DNA of 64,000 nt from Streptomyces sp. NRRL B-1347 (GTDB lineage: Bacteria; Actinomycetota; Actinomycetes; Streptomycetales; Streptomycetaceae), in assembly GCF_000720325.1 (NCBI RefSeq), contig NZ_JOJM01000002.1, forward strand, positions 124,001 to 188,000, in the 5' to 3' direction. Of the stretch, positions 35,183 through 42,958 are shown piece by piece. Positions within the stretch are counted from its first letter, which is position 1. Every line of letters begins with the position of its first letter. A program made the translations under genes and the position numbers. The notes beneath the pieces were generated by a model, which saw only the letters and a program-made list of their open reading frames with translations, was not told the DNA's origin and made no database searches.

Positions 35183-36877
35183 TTACGGCAGGCGGACCGA
35201 CTGGGCGTGGCGGAAGACGTCCTTCGGGTCCCACGCCGCCTTCGTCTTCTGCAGGCGGGCGTAGTTGTCCTTGTAGTACAGGCTGTTCCACGCGGTCGAC
35301 GAGGTGTTCCAGGCGGCGTCGCCGAGGTCCTTGTCGGGGTAGTTCACGTAGCAGCCGTCGTTGATGTCGCCCGGCACCGGGACGCCGCCGGTCTCCGCGT
35401 ACACGTCCTTGTAGAACTCGCGGATCCAGGCGAGGTGCTTGGCCTCCTCGGCGGGGTCGGTCCAGTAGGTCTGGTACTGGAGCTTGAGCACCGAGTCGCG
35501 CTGCGGCACGGCGGTGTCGCCGGGCTTGACGGCGTTGATGCGGCCGCCGTACGAGTCGATCTGGACCAGCGCGTCACCGTTGCTGTAGTCGGTGCGCGTC
35601 AGGTGCTTGTACATCGCCTTGATCTGGGTGACGGAGAAGCCCTTGCGGGCGTACGCCGACTTGTACTTGCCGTACAGCGTGGGGTTGCCGCCGCTGAGGT
35701 AGTCGGTGGCGATGTACCAGGGCAGCGTGCGCGGCTTGGCGAACTGCGGCATGGCCGCGTGCTCGCCGGCCCGCCGGGTCATGGCCTGCCGCGTGACGCC
35801 CACGCCCGCGGAGATCGCGGCCAGGTACTCGTCCAGGAGGGCCTGGGCGTTCGGGACCGTGGCGTCCATCTGCGTGAGCAGGGCGATCTGCGCGTTGTCG
35901 CTGGCCTTCTGGTTCAGCTTCAGGAGGCCGAACAGCGAGTTGAACTTGGAGTCAGGGGCGCTGTTCTTCTCGTGCCAGTCGCCCCAGTTCTGCAGCAGGC
36001 GGGTGAAGGACGCCTCGGTCATGTCCTTCCAGGGGAAGGCCGTGGCGTGCACGAAGACCTCGGACGGGGGCTTCGGCAGGAGCTTGGACGGGTCGCTGCC
36101 GGTGGCGCCGGGCGAGCGCAGCCAGTAGCGGGTGATCAGGCCGAAGTTGCCGCCGCCACCGCCGGTGTGGGCCCACCACAGGTCCTTGAGCGCGGCGTCG
36201 GTGGAGTCGCGAGTGGCGACGACGGCCTTGGCGGTGCCGTTCTTGTCCACCGTGACGACCTCGACGCCGTAGAGGTGGTCGACGGTCAGGCCGTGCAGGC
36301 GCGAGAGCAGGCCGTAGCCGCCGCCCGATATGTGGCCGCCCGCGCCGACGGAGGCGCAGGAGCCGGCCGGGAGCGTGACGCCGTACAGCTTGTAGAGCGT
36401 CTCGTAGATCTGGAGGTTGGAGGCACCGCCCTCGACGGCGAAGGCGTTCTTGGCGCTGTCGTAGTAGACCTGGGTCATCCCCGACATGTCGACGACGACC
36501 TGGACGTCCTTGTTGAAGACGAAGTCCTCGTAGCAGTGGCCGCCGCTGCGGACGGTCAGGCGCTTGCCCGCGGTGACGGCCTCCTGCACGGCGCGCACGG
36601 CCTGCGCGGTGGTGGTGACCAGGCGGACGTAGTCGGGCTTGGCGACCCAGCGCTGGTTGATGCCGCGCACCAGGTCGGGAAAGCGCGGGTCGGTGGGGCT
36701 GACGGTGATGTAGTCGGGCGTCGCGGCGGCGACCTCCGCGGCCGTCGCGGCGGCCGAGCGCGGGGCGGCCTGGGCGGCGGTCGCGGGCAGCGCGGAGCTG
36801 ACGGCCGCCCCACCGGCGACGGCGGCGGCACCGGTCAGGAGGGATCTACGACCCAGGGATCTGTCGTTCTTTGCCAT
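35183..36877 (-). CDS. Tat-exported BBE-like FAD oxidoreductase
   Basis: A 564-residue enzyme with a twin-arginine signal (SLGRRSLLTGAAAVAGGAAV, cleavage around residue 35-38), a PCMH FAD-binding domain (about 75-260) and a C-terminal berberine-bridge-like tail (NYPDKDLGDAAW). His114 in RSGGHCYE and Cys174 in PAGSCASVGAGG are placed 60 apart, as the two covalent FAD anchors of BBE-like oxidases (bicovalent flavin). Such enzymes oxidise sugars or alkaloid-like substrates with O2; the substrate is unknown. Export is via Tat with cofactor bound. Start ATG 36877 with GTGAGG upstream. Confidence 0.92.
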   Translation of the reverse strand: MAKNDRSLGRRSLLTGAAAVAGGAAVSSALPATAAQAAPRSAAATAAEVAAATPDYITVSPTDPRFPDLVRGINQRWVAKPDYVRLVTTTAQAVRAVQEAVTAGKRLTVRSGGHCYEDFVFNKDVQVVVDMSGMTQVYYDSAKNAFAVEGGASNLQIYETLYKLYGVTLPAGSCASVGAGGHISGGGYGLLSRLHGLTVDHLYGVEVVTVDKNGTAKAVVATRDSTDAALKDLWWAHTGGGGGNFGLITRYWLRSPGATGSDPSKLLPKPPSEVFVHATAFPWKDMTEASFTRLLQNWGDWHEKNSAPDSKFNSLFGLLKLNQKASDNAQIALLTQMDATVPNAQALLDEYLAAISAGVGVTRQAMTRRAGEHAAMPQFAKPRTLPWYIATDYLSGGNPTLYGKYKSAYARKGFSVTQIKAMYKHLTRTDYSNGDALVQIDSYGGRINAVKPGDTAVPQRDSVLKLQYQTYWTDPAEEAKHLAWIREFYKDVYAETGGVPVPGDINDGCYVNYPDKDLGDAAWNTSSTAWNSLYYKDNYARLQKTKAAWDPKDVFRHAQSVRLP

Positions 36878-36975
36878 GTATGCCTCACTTGTCTCGCGCC
36901 TGGCCACACTCCCCCAACGGGCATGGCCACAAAGGAAGTTGAAGACCCATCGAACGATGATCGATCAAAGCCTAG

Positions 36976-36990
36976 ACCAGTGTTACTGGT
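36976..36990. promoter_or_regulatory. inverted repeat ACCAGT-GTT-ACTGGT upstream of the FAD oxidase
   Basis: 6-bp arms, 3-nt spacer, about 100 bp before the oxidase start, in a less GC-rich 258-bp region (36878-37135) that also contains GATCGATC twice. A candidate operator; the regulator is unknown. Confidence 0.45.
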
Positions 36991-37135
36991 GTGACGCAAC
37001 ACCTCGATCGATAAAACTGTCCGAACTGCCAGTGAAACCACATTTGGTTGCAGCATGTGCAACTCGTCCTACTCGCAAGTCCTGTTCATACCGGGGCGAT
37101 CAGGGAATTCCGCCGGGCGGTCGCGCGCGGGGCCG

Positions 37136-38098
37136 TCAGCGGGGCAGCAGCTGTCCGCGCCTGCTCAGCAGGAACCGCTTGAACGCCGCCACCGGCGCGG
37201 TGTCCGGATGCCCGTCCAGCCACGCCACGCCGATCTCGCGGACCGCCCGCTGCCCGGTGACGTTCAGCTCCACCACCCCCGGCCGGGCCACGGCGGGCGG
37301 CGGGAGCAGCGCCACGCCGAGCCCGGCGGCCACCAGGCCCCGCAGGGTCTCCGCCTCCTCGCCCTCGAACGCGATCCGGGGCTTGAACCCGGCCTCGGCG
37401 CAGAGGGCGTCGGTGATCCGCCTGAGCCCGTACCCCGGCTCCAGGGTCACGAAGGCCTCGTCGGCGGCCTCGGCGAGCCGCACCCGCTTGCGCCCGGCGA
37501 GGCGGTGCTCCTCCGGCACCACGAGCCGCAGCCGCTGCTCGTCCAGGCGCCGCGCGACCAGGTCGGGGGCGTCGGGCACCGGCGAGGTCAGACACAGGTC
37601 GAGCTCCCCGGCGCGCAGCCGCTCGATCATGGCCTCGCCGTAGTTCTGGACGAGGCTGAACCGCACCCGCGGGTGGTCGGCCCGGAAGGCCCGGATGAGC
37701 CCGGGCACCGTCTCGGACCCCATGGTGTGCAGGAAGCCGAACGCGACCTTGCCCGCTGCCGGGTCGGCGTCGGCGCGCACGGACTCGGCGGCCCTGCCGA
37801 CCTCGGCGAGCGCGCGCTCGACCGAGCCGAGGAAGGTGCGGCCCGCGGGGGTGAGCGACACCGTGCGCCCGTGCCGCGCGAACAGGTCGACGCCCAGGTC
37901 CCGTTCGAGCCGGACGAGCGCGCGCGACAGCGTGGACTGCGGCACCTGGAGCTCCTGGGCGGCGCGCGTGACGTGCTCGGTGCGCGCGACCCCGGCGAAG
38001 TACGCCAGGCGCGGGGCGAGCAGCCGCACGATGTGATCTGTGTCCTCTGTGTCACTGTTCTGCGACAGTCGACCCGCTGACCTCGGCTGATGCTGCAT
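37136..38098 (-). CDS. LysR-family transcriptional regulator
   Basis: A 320-residue LysR regulator. Winged helix at about residues 35-95 (LAYFAGVARTEHVTRAAQELQVPQSTLSRALVRLERDLGVDLFARHGRTVSLTPAG) and a periplasmic-binding-like effector domain beyond. Start ATG 38098 (MQHQPRSAGR) has no ribosome site; others upstream are possible. It is divergent from an MFS exporter gene with a TCATGC-N7-GCATGA box between them, the classic arrangement of a LysR regulator and its target. Confidence 0.9.
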   Translation of the reverse strand: MQHQPRSAGRLSQNSDTEDTDHIVRLLAPRLAYFAGVARTEHVTRAAQELQVPQSTLSRALVRLERDLGVDLFARHGRTVSLTPAGRTFLGSVERALAEVGRAAESVRADADPAAGKVAFGFLHTMGSETVPGLIRAFRADHPRVRFSLVQNYGEAMIERLRAGELDLCLTSPVPDAPDLVARRLDEQRLRLVVPEEHRLAGRKRVRLAEAADEAFVTLEPGYGLRRITDALCAEAGFKPRIAFEGEEAETLRGLVAAGLGVALLPPPAVARPGVVELNVTGQRAVREIGVAWLDGHPDTAPVAAFKRFLLSRRGQLLPR

Positions 38099-38117
38099 GG
38101 GATGGATTATGGCCGTT

Positions 38118-38136
38118 TCATGCATTGGACGCATGA
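38118..38136. promoter_or_regulatory. LysR-type box TCATGC-N7-GCATGA
   Basis: Inverted repeat with T-N11-A type spacing in the 63-bp gap between the divergent LysR and MFS genes. Confidence 0.65.
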
Positions 38137-38161
38137 GGAGGGACGGTCATACGTTCGTGAC

Positions 38162-39466
38162 ATGCCTCCTGCCAGTAGCGGGGCGTCCGCCACCCACGCG
38201 GTCGCCCTCACCCCGTCGTCCCCTTCTTCCCGGGCCCCTCGGTCAGCCGACCCGCTCGACTCCCGCATGGCCCCCGGAGGCCCCGGCTACCGCCGCATGA
38301 GCTTCGCGCTCTTCCTCGCGGGCGTCGCCACCTTCGCCCTGCTGTACTCCACGCAGGCGCTCCTCCCCCTGATCTCCGCCGACTTGGGCGTGAGCGCGTC
38401 CACCGCGAGCTGGACGGTGTCCGCCGCGACCGGCGCGCTCGCCCTGTTCGTCCTGCCGCTGAGCGCCCTGTCGGAGCGGTACGGCCGCCGCACCCTGATG
38501 ACGGCGTCGCTCGCCGTCGCCGTCGTGGTCGGGCTGCTCGTGCCGTTCGCCCCGTCGGTGGGCGCGCTGATCGCGCTGCGCGCGGTGCAGGGCGCGGCGC
38601 TCGCCGGACTGCCCGCCTCCGCGATGGCCTACCTCGCCGAGGAGGTGCGGCCCAAGGCCCTGGTCGCCGCGATCGGCATGTTCGTGGCGGGCAACTCCAT
38701 CGGCGGCATGAGCGGCCGCATCGTCACCGGCTGGGTCGCGCAGGCCTGGGGCTGGCGCTGGGCCCTCGCCGTGGTCGGCGTCGTCGCGGTCCTGTGCGCG
38801 CTCGCCTTCCGCGCGCTGCTGCCCGCGCCGCGCCACTTCACGCCGGGCACGTTGAACCCGAAGTCGCTCGCCCGCACGGTGCGTTCGCACCTGGAGAACC
38901 CGCTGCTGTGCCGTCTGTACGCGATCGGCGCGCTGTTCATGACGGTGTTCGGCGCGGTCTACACGGTGATCGGCTACCGCCTCACCGAGGCGCCGTTCTC
39001 GCTGCCGCAGGGCGTCATCGGCTCGATCTTCCTCGTCTACCTGGTCGGTACGGTCTCCTCGGCGGCGGCCGGGAAGCTGGTCGCGCGGCTCGGGCGGCGC
39101 GGCGCGCTCTACCTGGCCGCGAGCACGACGGCCGCGGGCCTGCTGCTCTCCCTGGCCTCCGACCTCCTCCTCGTCCTGCTCGGCCTGGTCCTGATCACGG
39201 CGGGCTTCTTCGCGGGCCACGCCGTGGCGTCCTCGTCGGTGAGCCGCACCGCCACGCGGGGCCGCGCCCAGGCCTCGGCGCTCTACCAGTCCGCGTACTA
39301 CGTGGGCAGCAGCGCGGGCGGCACGCTCGGCGCGATCGCCTTCCACTCCGGCGGCTGGGCCGGGACCGTGGCGCTCGGCGTGCTCGCGGTGGTCGGCGTC
39401 GTGGGCATCACGCTGTTCGGGACCCGGGCCGCACGGCGTGTGACGCCGGTGGCGAGCGCCTGCTGA
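38162..39466 (+). CDS. MFS transporter
   Basis: A 434-residue major facilitator with 12 predicted helices. After a disordered 45-residue start come FALFLAGVATFALLYSTQALLPLI, the motif A region LPLSALSERYGRRTLMTAS, PASAMAYLAEEVRP and the C-half repeat KLVARLGRRGALYLAAS. The STQALLPLIS opening is typical of the YnfM/putative arabinose-type drug-efflux branch. Start ATG 38162 (MPPASSG). Control by the adjacent LysR regulator is inferred from the divergent arrangement. Confidence 0.9.
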   Translation: MPPASSGASATHAVALTPSSPSSRAPRSADPLDSRMAPGGPGYRRMSFALFLAGVATFALLYSTQALLPLISADLGVSASTASWTVSAATGALALFVLPLSALSERYGRRTLMTASLAVAVVVGLLVPFAPSVGALIALRAVQGAALAGLPASAMAYLAEEVRPKALVAAIGMFVAGNSIGGMSGRIVTGWVAQAWGWRWALAVVGVVAVLCALAFRALLPAPRHFTPGTLNPKSLARTVRSHLENPLLCRLYAIGALFMTVFGAVYTVIGYRLTEAPFSLPQGVIGSIFLVYLVGTVSSAAAGKLVARLGRRGALYLAASTTAAGLLLSLASDLLLVLLGLVLITAGFFAGHAVASSSVSRTATRGRAQASALYQSAYYVGSSAGGTLGAIAFHSGGWAGTVALGVLAVVGVVGITLFGTRAARRVTPVASAC

Positions 39467-39470
39467 CGGC

Positions 39471-39536
39471 GCCGGGGCCGAGCGCGCTATGGGCGCATGC
39501 CGCACGGCGTGCGCCCATAGCGCGCTCGGCCCCGGC
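39471..39536. terminator. very long perfect inverted repeat (27-bp arms)
   Basis: Arms 39471-39497 and 39510-39536 are perfectly complementary over 27 bp, and pairing continues inward over a T-G wobble and three further pairs, leaving a 4-nt GCAC loop. It starts 4 bp after the MFS stop, so it can serve as its terminator, but it is far longer than the others in the window. Confidence 0.8.
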
Positions 39537-39643
39537 GAACTGCCGTTTTCGCCGCTCCGGAGGCCGTTGTCAGTGGGCTGCGGTAGCTTCCGGTGTGCTG
39601 GGGCGTCCGCGCCGGCGAGGCAGAGGCACAGGGGTGGGTCGGG

Positions 39644-40627
39644 ATGAGCCGTACCGTTGGAGCGACGACCGAGCTGGACGCGAGCCTGGAGAAGCACCGC
39701 GTCGAGCTCACGGGGTACTGCTACCGCATGCTGGGCTCGGCCTTCGAGGCCGAGGACGCCGTGCAGGACACGATGGTCCGCGCCTGGCGCAGCCATGAGA
39801 AGTTCGAGGGCCGCTCCAGCCTCCGCTCCTGGCTGTACCGCATCGCGACGAACGTCTGCCTGGACATGCTGAACGCGGGCAACCGCCGCGCCCGCCCCAT
39901 GGACCTGACCGCGTCCACGCCGCTGGCCCAGGCCGCCCTCAACCCCCGCGCGGACAACGTCTGGCTGGAGCCGATACCGGACGCCCGCGTGCTGCCCGCC
40001 GTCAGCGGGCCCGAGGAGGCGGCCGTCGCCAAGGAGTCCGTGCGGCTCGCCTTCATCGCCGCGCTCCAGCAACTGCCCGCCAAGCAGCGGGCGGTGCTGA
40101 TCCTGCGCGAGGTCCTCGCCTGGAAGGCCAGCGAGGTCGCCGAGCTGCTCGGCACGACGGTCGCCTCCGTGAACAGCGCGCTGCAGCGGGCCCGCGCGAC
40201 CCTCGCCGAGCGCCCGGCCGACGACACCGCGACGTCCGACCCGCTGGACGAGGAGCAGCGCAAGCTCCTCGACCGCTACGTGAAGGCCTTCGAGGGGTAC
40301 GACATGGCGGCGCTCACCGCCCTGCTCCACGAGGACGCCGTCATGACGATGCCGCCGTTCGACCTGTGGCTGCGCGGGCCGCAGGACATCACCGGCTTCA
40401 TGGCGACGATGGGCGCGGCGTGCGCGAACTCCCGCCTCGTCCCGGTGGCGGCGAACGGCACCCCCGCGTTCGCGCAGTACAAGCCCGACCCGGACAACGG
40501 CGGCTTCATGCCCTGGGCGATCCAGGTCATCGAGCTCTCAGGGGGCCGGGTCGCCGGATTCCACTGCTTCCTCGACACCGAGCGGTGGTTCCCGCTGTTC
40601 GGGGTCCCGCTCCACCTCGACGCATAG
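39644..40627 (+). CDS. ECF sigma factor with C-terminal SnoaL-like domain
   Basis: A 327-residue sigma factor of the long ECF type. Region 2: VELTGYCYRMLGSAFEAEDAVQDTMVRAWR; region 4: LPAKQRAVLILREVLAWKASEVAELLGTTVASVNSALQRARATL; then a SnoaL/NTF2-like domain from about residue 205 (KAFEGYDMAALTALLHEDAVMTMPPFDLWLRGPQDI...). This tail replaces an anti-sigma factor in control in related groups. Start ATG 39644 has a weak GGGTCGGG. The last 90 bp overlap, antisense, the STAS gene. Confidence 0.9.
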   Translation: MSRTVGATTELDASLEKHRVELTGYCYRMLGSAFEAEDAVQDTMVRAWRSHEKFEGRSSLRSWLYRIATNVCLDMLNAGNRRARPMDLTASTPLAQAALNPRADNVWLEPIPDARVLPAVSGPEEAAVAKESVRLAFIAALQQLPAKQRAVLILREVLAWKASEVAELLGTTVASVNSALQRARATLAERPADDTATSDPLDEEQRKLLDRYVKAFEGYDMAALTALLHEDAVMTMPPFDLWLRGPQDITGFMATMGAACANSRLVPVAANGTPAFAQYKPDPDNGGFMPWAIQVIELSGGRVAGFHCFLDTERWFPLFGVPLHLDA

Positions 40628-40927
40628 CTCCGCGAGACCGACGAGGCGCAGCAGCGCCCACAGCGCCGGGGTGGGGCCGCGCAGGCGCAGCCCCACCCCG
40701 GCCCTGCGGGCGGCGAGCCGCAGCCGGGCGACGGCGTCGACGGTCGCCAGGTCGGCGGTGGTGACACCGCGCAGGTCACACACCACTTCGGTGTGCCCGT
40801 TCCCCGCGCGGTGGTGCAACTCGGCGCACAGCGCCGGTACGTCGTCCTGGCGGACGGGGCCGGTGATGACGATGAGGTTCGCAGAGGTTGCCACGTAGGA
40901 GGGACCGGCGGGGTGCGGCGAACTCAT
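40538..40927 (-). CDS. STAS-domain protein (anti-sigma antagonist-like)
   Basis: A 129-residue protein with a STAS fold: SANLIVITGPVRQDDVPALCAELHHRAG, then VVCDLRGVTTADLATVDAVARLRLAARRAGVGLRLRGP and ALWALLRLVGLAELCVE. The residue usually phosphorylated in SpoIIAA relatives lies in the GVTTADLA segment, which has threonines rather than the canonical Ser. Start ATG 40927 has GGGGGAG upstream. The 3' 90 bp run antisense through the end of the sigma factor gene, so the last 30 residues are of doubtful conservation. Confidence 0.78.
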   Translation of the reverse strand: MSSPHPAGPSYVATSANLIVITGPVRQDDVPALCAELHHRAGNGHTEVVCDLRGVTTADLATVDAVARLRLAARRAGVGLRLRGPTPALWALLRLVGLAELCVEVERDPEQREPPLGVEEAVESGDPAP

Positions 40928-41004
40928 CGGTGCGCTGCTCTCCCCCACCCCGCCCCTTCCCGAAACCGGGGCTCCGCCCCGGACCCCGAATCGGCGCTCC
41001 GCGC

Positions 41005-41088
41005 CTCGTCCTCAAACGCCGGACGGGCTGGGAGATCTCGACTGCGGCCCGGCGGACAGTTTCAGCCCGTCCGGCGTTTGAGGACGAG
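41005..41088. repeat. inverted pair of the dispersed 26-bp element
   Basis: Two copies of the 26-bp element face each other (41005-41030 inverted, 41063-41088 direct), giving a perfect 26-bp stem with a 32-nt loop between the STAS gene and the deoA stop. Flanks add CGCGCC-type matches. It can act as a bidirectional terminator. Confidence 0.85.
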
Positions 41089-41174
41089 CGCGCCAGCGCG
41101 ACAAAGGAGCGGGGTGCCAGGGGCGGCCAGCCCCTGGTTCGGGAAGGGGTGGGTCCGGGGCGCCCCGCGAGGGA

Positions 41175-42452
41175 TCAGACCACGCGCTCCAGGACGATCG
41201 GCTTCGCCGCGAACTCCGTGCCCTCGGGGGCGATGTCGTACGCGCCCGCGAGGGACTCGAGCGCGTACGCGAAGCGCTCGGGGGTGTCCGTGTGGAGGGT
41301 GAGGAGCGGCTGGCCCGCGGTGACCGTGGCGCCCGGCTTGGCGTGGAGTTCGACACCGGCCCCGGCCTGCACCGGGTCCTCCTTGCGGGCCCGGCCCGCG
41401 CCGAGGCGCCAGGCCGCGACGCCGACGTCGTACGCGTCGAGGCGGGTCAGGACGCCGGACGACGGCGCGGTCACGACGTGGGTCTCGCGCGCCACCGGCA
41501 GCTCCGCGTCGGGGTCGCCGCCCTGCGCGGCGATCATGCGGCGCCACACGTCCATCGCGGAGCCGTCGGCGAGGGCCTTCGCCGGGTCGGCGTCCGGCAG
41601 GCCCGCCGCGTCGAGCATCTCGCGGGCGAGCGCGAGGGTCAGCTCCACCACGTCGGCCGGGCCGCCGCCCGCCAGGACCTCGACGGACTCGCGGACTTCG
41701 AGCGCGTTGCCCGCCGTGAGGCCGAGCGGCGTGGACATGTCCGTGAGGAGAGCCACCGTGCGCACGCCGTGGTCGGTGCCGAGGCCGACCATCGTGGCAG
41801 CCAGTTCCCGCGCGTCCTCGATCGTCTTCATGAACGCGCCGGTGCCGACCTTCACGTCCAGGACGAGCGAGCCCGTCCCCTCCGCGATCTTCTTCGACAT
41901 GATGGAGGAGGCGATCAGCGGGATCGCCTCCACCGTGCCGGTCACGTCGCGCAGGGCGTAGAGCTTCTTGTCGGCGGGGGCCAGGCCGTCGCCCGCCGCG
42001 CAGATCACGGAGCCGACGCCGTCGAGGACGTTCAGCATCTCCTCGTTGGAGAGCAGGGCGCGCCAGCCGGGGATCGCCTCCAGCTTGTCCAGGGTGCCGC
42101 CGGTGTGGCCGAGGCCGCGCCCGGACAGCTGCGGCACGGCCGCGCCGCACGCGGCGACCAGCGGGGCGAGCGGCAGCGTGATCTTGTCGCCGACGCCGCC
42201 GGTGGAGTGCTTGTCGGCGGTGGGGCGGGACAGCGAGGAGAAGTCCATGCGCTCGCCGGAAGCGATCATCGCCGCCGTCCAGCGGGCGATCTCACCGCGG
42301 TTCATGCCGTTGAGCAGGATGGCCATGGCCAGGGCCGACATCTGCTCGTCGGCGACGGCGCCGCGCGTGTACGCGTCGATGACCCAGTCGATCTGCTCGT
42401 CGCTCAGCTCGCCCCGGTCCCGCTTCGTACGGATGACGGAGATGACGTCCAT
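41175..42452 (-). CDS. deoA: thymidine phosphorylase
   Basis: A 425-residue pyrimidine nucleoside phosphorylase cleaving thymidine/deoxyuridine with phosphate. Motifs: GGEIARWTAAMIASGERMD-type start (NRGEIARWTAAM), phosphate loop DKHSTGGVGDK, SGRGLGHTGGTLDKLEAIPG, KKIAEGTGSLVLDVKVGTGAFMK, and a C-terminal barrel-sandwich domain (VTAPSSGVLTRLDAYDVG). Start ATG 42452 (MDVISVIRTKRD) has GGAAGG upstream. It has its own promoter: a terminator and a variant nucleoside operator separate it from cdd. Confidence 0.96.
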   Translation of the reverse strand: MDVISVIRTKRDRGELSDEQIDWVIDAYTRGAVADEQMSALAMAILLNGMNRGEIARWTAAMIASGERMDFSSLSRPTADKHSTGGVGDKITLPLAPLVAACGAAVPQLSGRGLGHTGGTLDKLEAIPGWRALLSNEEMLNVLDGVGSVICAAGDGLAPADKKLYALRDVTGTVEAIPLIASSIMSKKIAEGTGSLVLDVKVGTGAFMKTIEDARELAATMVGLGTDHGVRTVALLTDMSTPLGLTAGNALEVRESVEVLAGGGPADVVELTLALAREMLDAAGLPDADPAKALADGSAMDVWRRMIAAQGGDPDAELPVARETHVVTAPSSGVLTRLDAYDVGVAAWRLGAGRARKEDPVQAGAGVELHAKPGATVTAGQPLLTLHTDTPERFAYALESLAGAYDIAPEGTEFAAKPIVLERVV

Positions 42453-42493
42453 GGCATTCCTTCCGGCAGTGACAGTCGTACGTAGACGGGACT

Positions 42494-42505
42494 CTACGCG
42501 CATAG
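42494..42505. promoter_or_regulatory. nucleoside-regulon operator copy 4 (CTACGCGCATAG)
   Basis: One base different from copies 1-3, with flanking T/A extending the dyad to 14 bp. It lies 42 bp upstream of deoA and 17 bp after the cdd terminator. Confidence 0.75.
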
Positions 42506-42521
42506 AGAAAGGGGGTTGAAG

Positions 42522-42548
42522 AAGGCCCCCGCCGACGGCGGGGGCCTT
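42522..42548 (-). terminator. hairpin terminator after cdd
   Basis: 12-bp perfect arms 42522-42533 and 42537-42548 with a 3-nt loop, 2 bp past the cdd stop, followed on the minus strand by the deoA promoter. Confidence 0.88.
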
Positions 42549-42550
42549 GC

Positions 42551-42958
42551 TCAGTTCGGGTTCCCGGAGTTCAGGTTCGCGGGGCCGAACGCGTCCGGCA
42601 GCATCTCGCCGAGGGTGCGCACGCCCGACGCGGTCTCCACCAGGAGCGCGGGCCCGCCGAACTCGTACAGGAGCTGACGGCAGCGGCCGCACGGCATGAG
42701 GATGTCGCCCTTGCCGTCCACGCAGGTGAAGTGGGTCAGGCGGCCGCCGCCCGTGAGCTGGAGCTGCGAGATGAGGCCGCACTCGGCGCACAGGCCGAGC
42801 CCGTACGACGCGTTCTCCACGTTGCAGCCGGTGACCGTGCGGCCGTCGTCGGCCAGGGCCGCCGCGCCGACGGGGAAGCCCGAGTAGGGCGCGTATGCAC
42901 GGGACATGGCCTCGCGCGCGGCGTCCCGCAGCGCCTCCCAGTCGGCAGCGGTGGTCAC
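42551..42958 (-). CDS. cdd: cytidine deaminase
   Basis: A 135-residue zinc deaminase turning cytidine/deoxycytidine into uridine forms, of the small tetrameric type: zinc Cys and proton-shuttle Glu in GLGLCAECG, two more zinc Cys in MPCGRCRQLLYEFGG, substrate loop CNVENASYG. Start GTG 42958 overlaps the stop of the upstream permease by 4 nt (GTGA), so it is the last gene of the nucleoside transporter operon. Its product, uridine/deoxyuridine, can go to deoA or uridine kinase. Confidence 0.95.
   Translation of the reverse strand: MTTAADWEALRDAAREAMSRAYAPYSGFPVGAAALADDGRTVTGCNVENASYGLGLCAECGLISQLQLTGGGRLTHFTCVDGKGDILMPCGRCRQLLYEFGGPALLVETASGVRTLGEMLPDAFGPANLNSGNPN

Noticed and set aside
35003..36994. 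Long plus-strand open frame across the FAD oxidase gene
   Set aside because: The minus strand encodes a clear BBE-like enzyme with a Tat signal; the plus frame is a Val/Gly/Arg-rich shadow.
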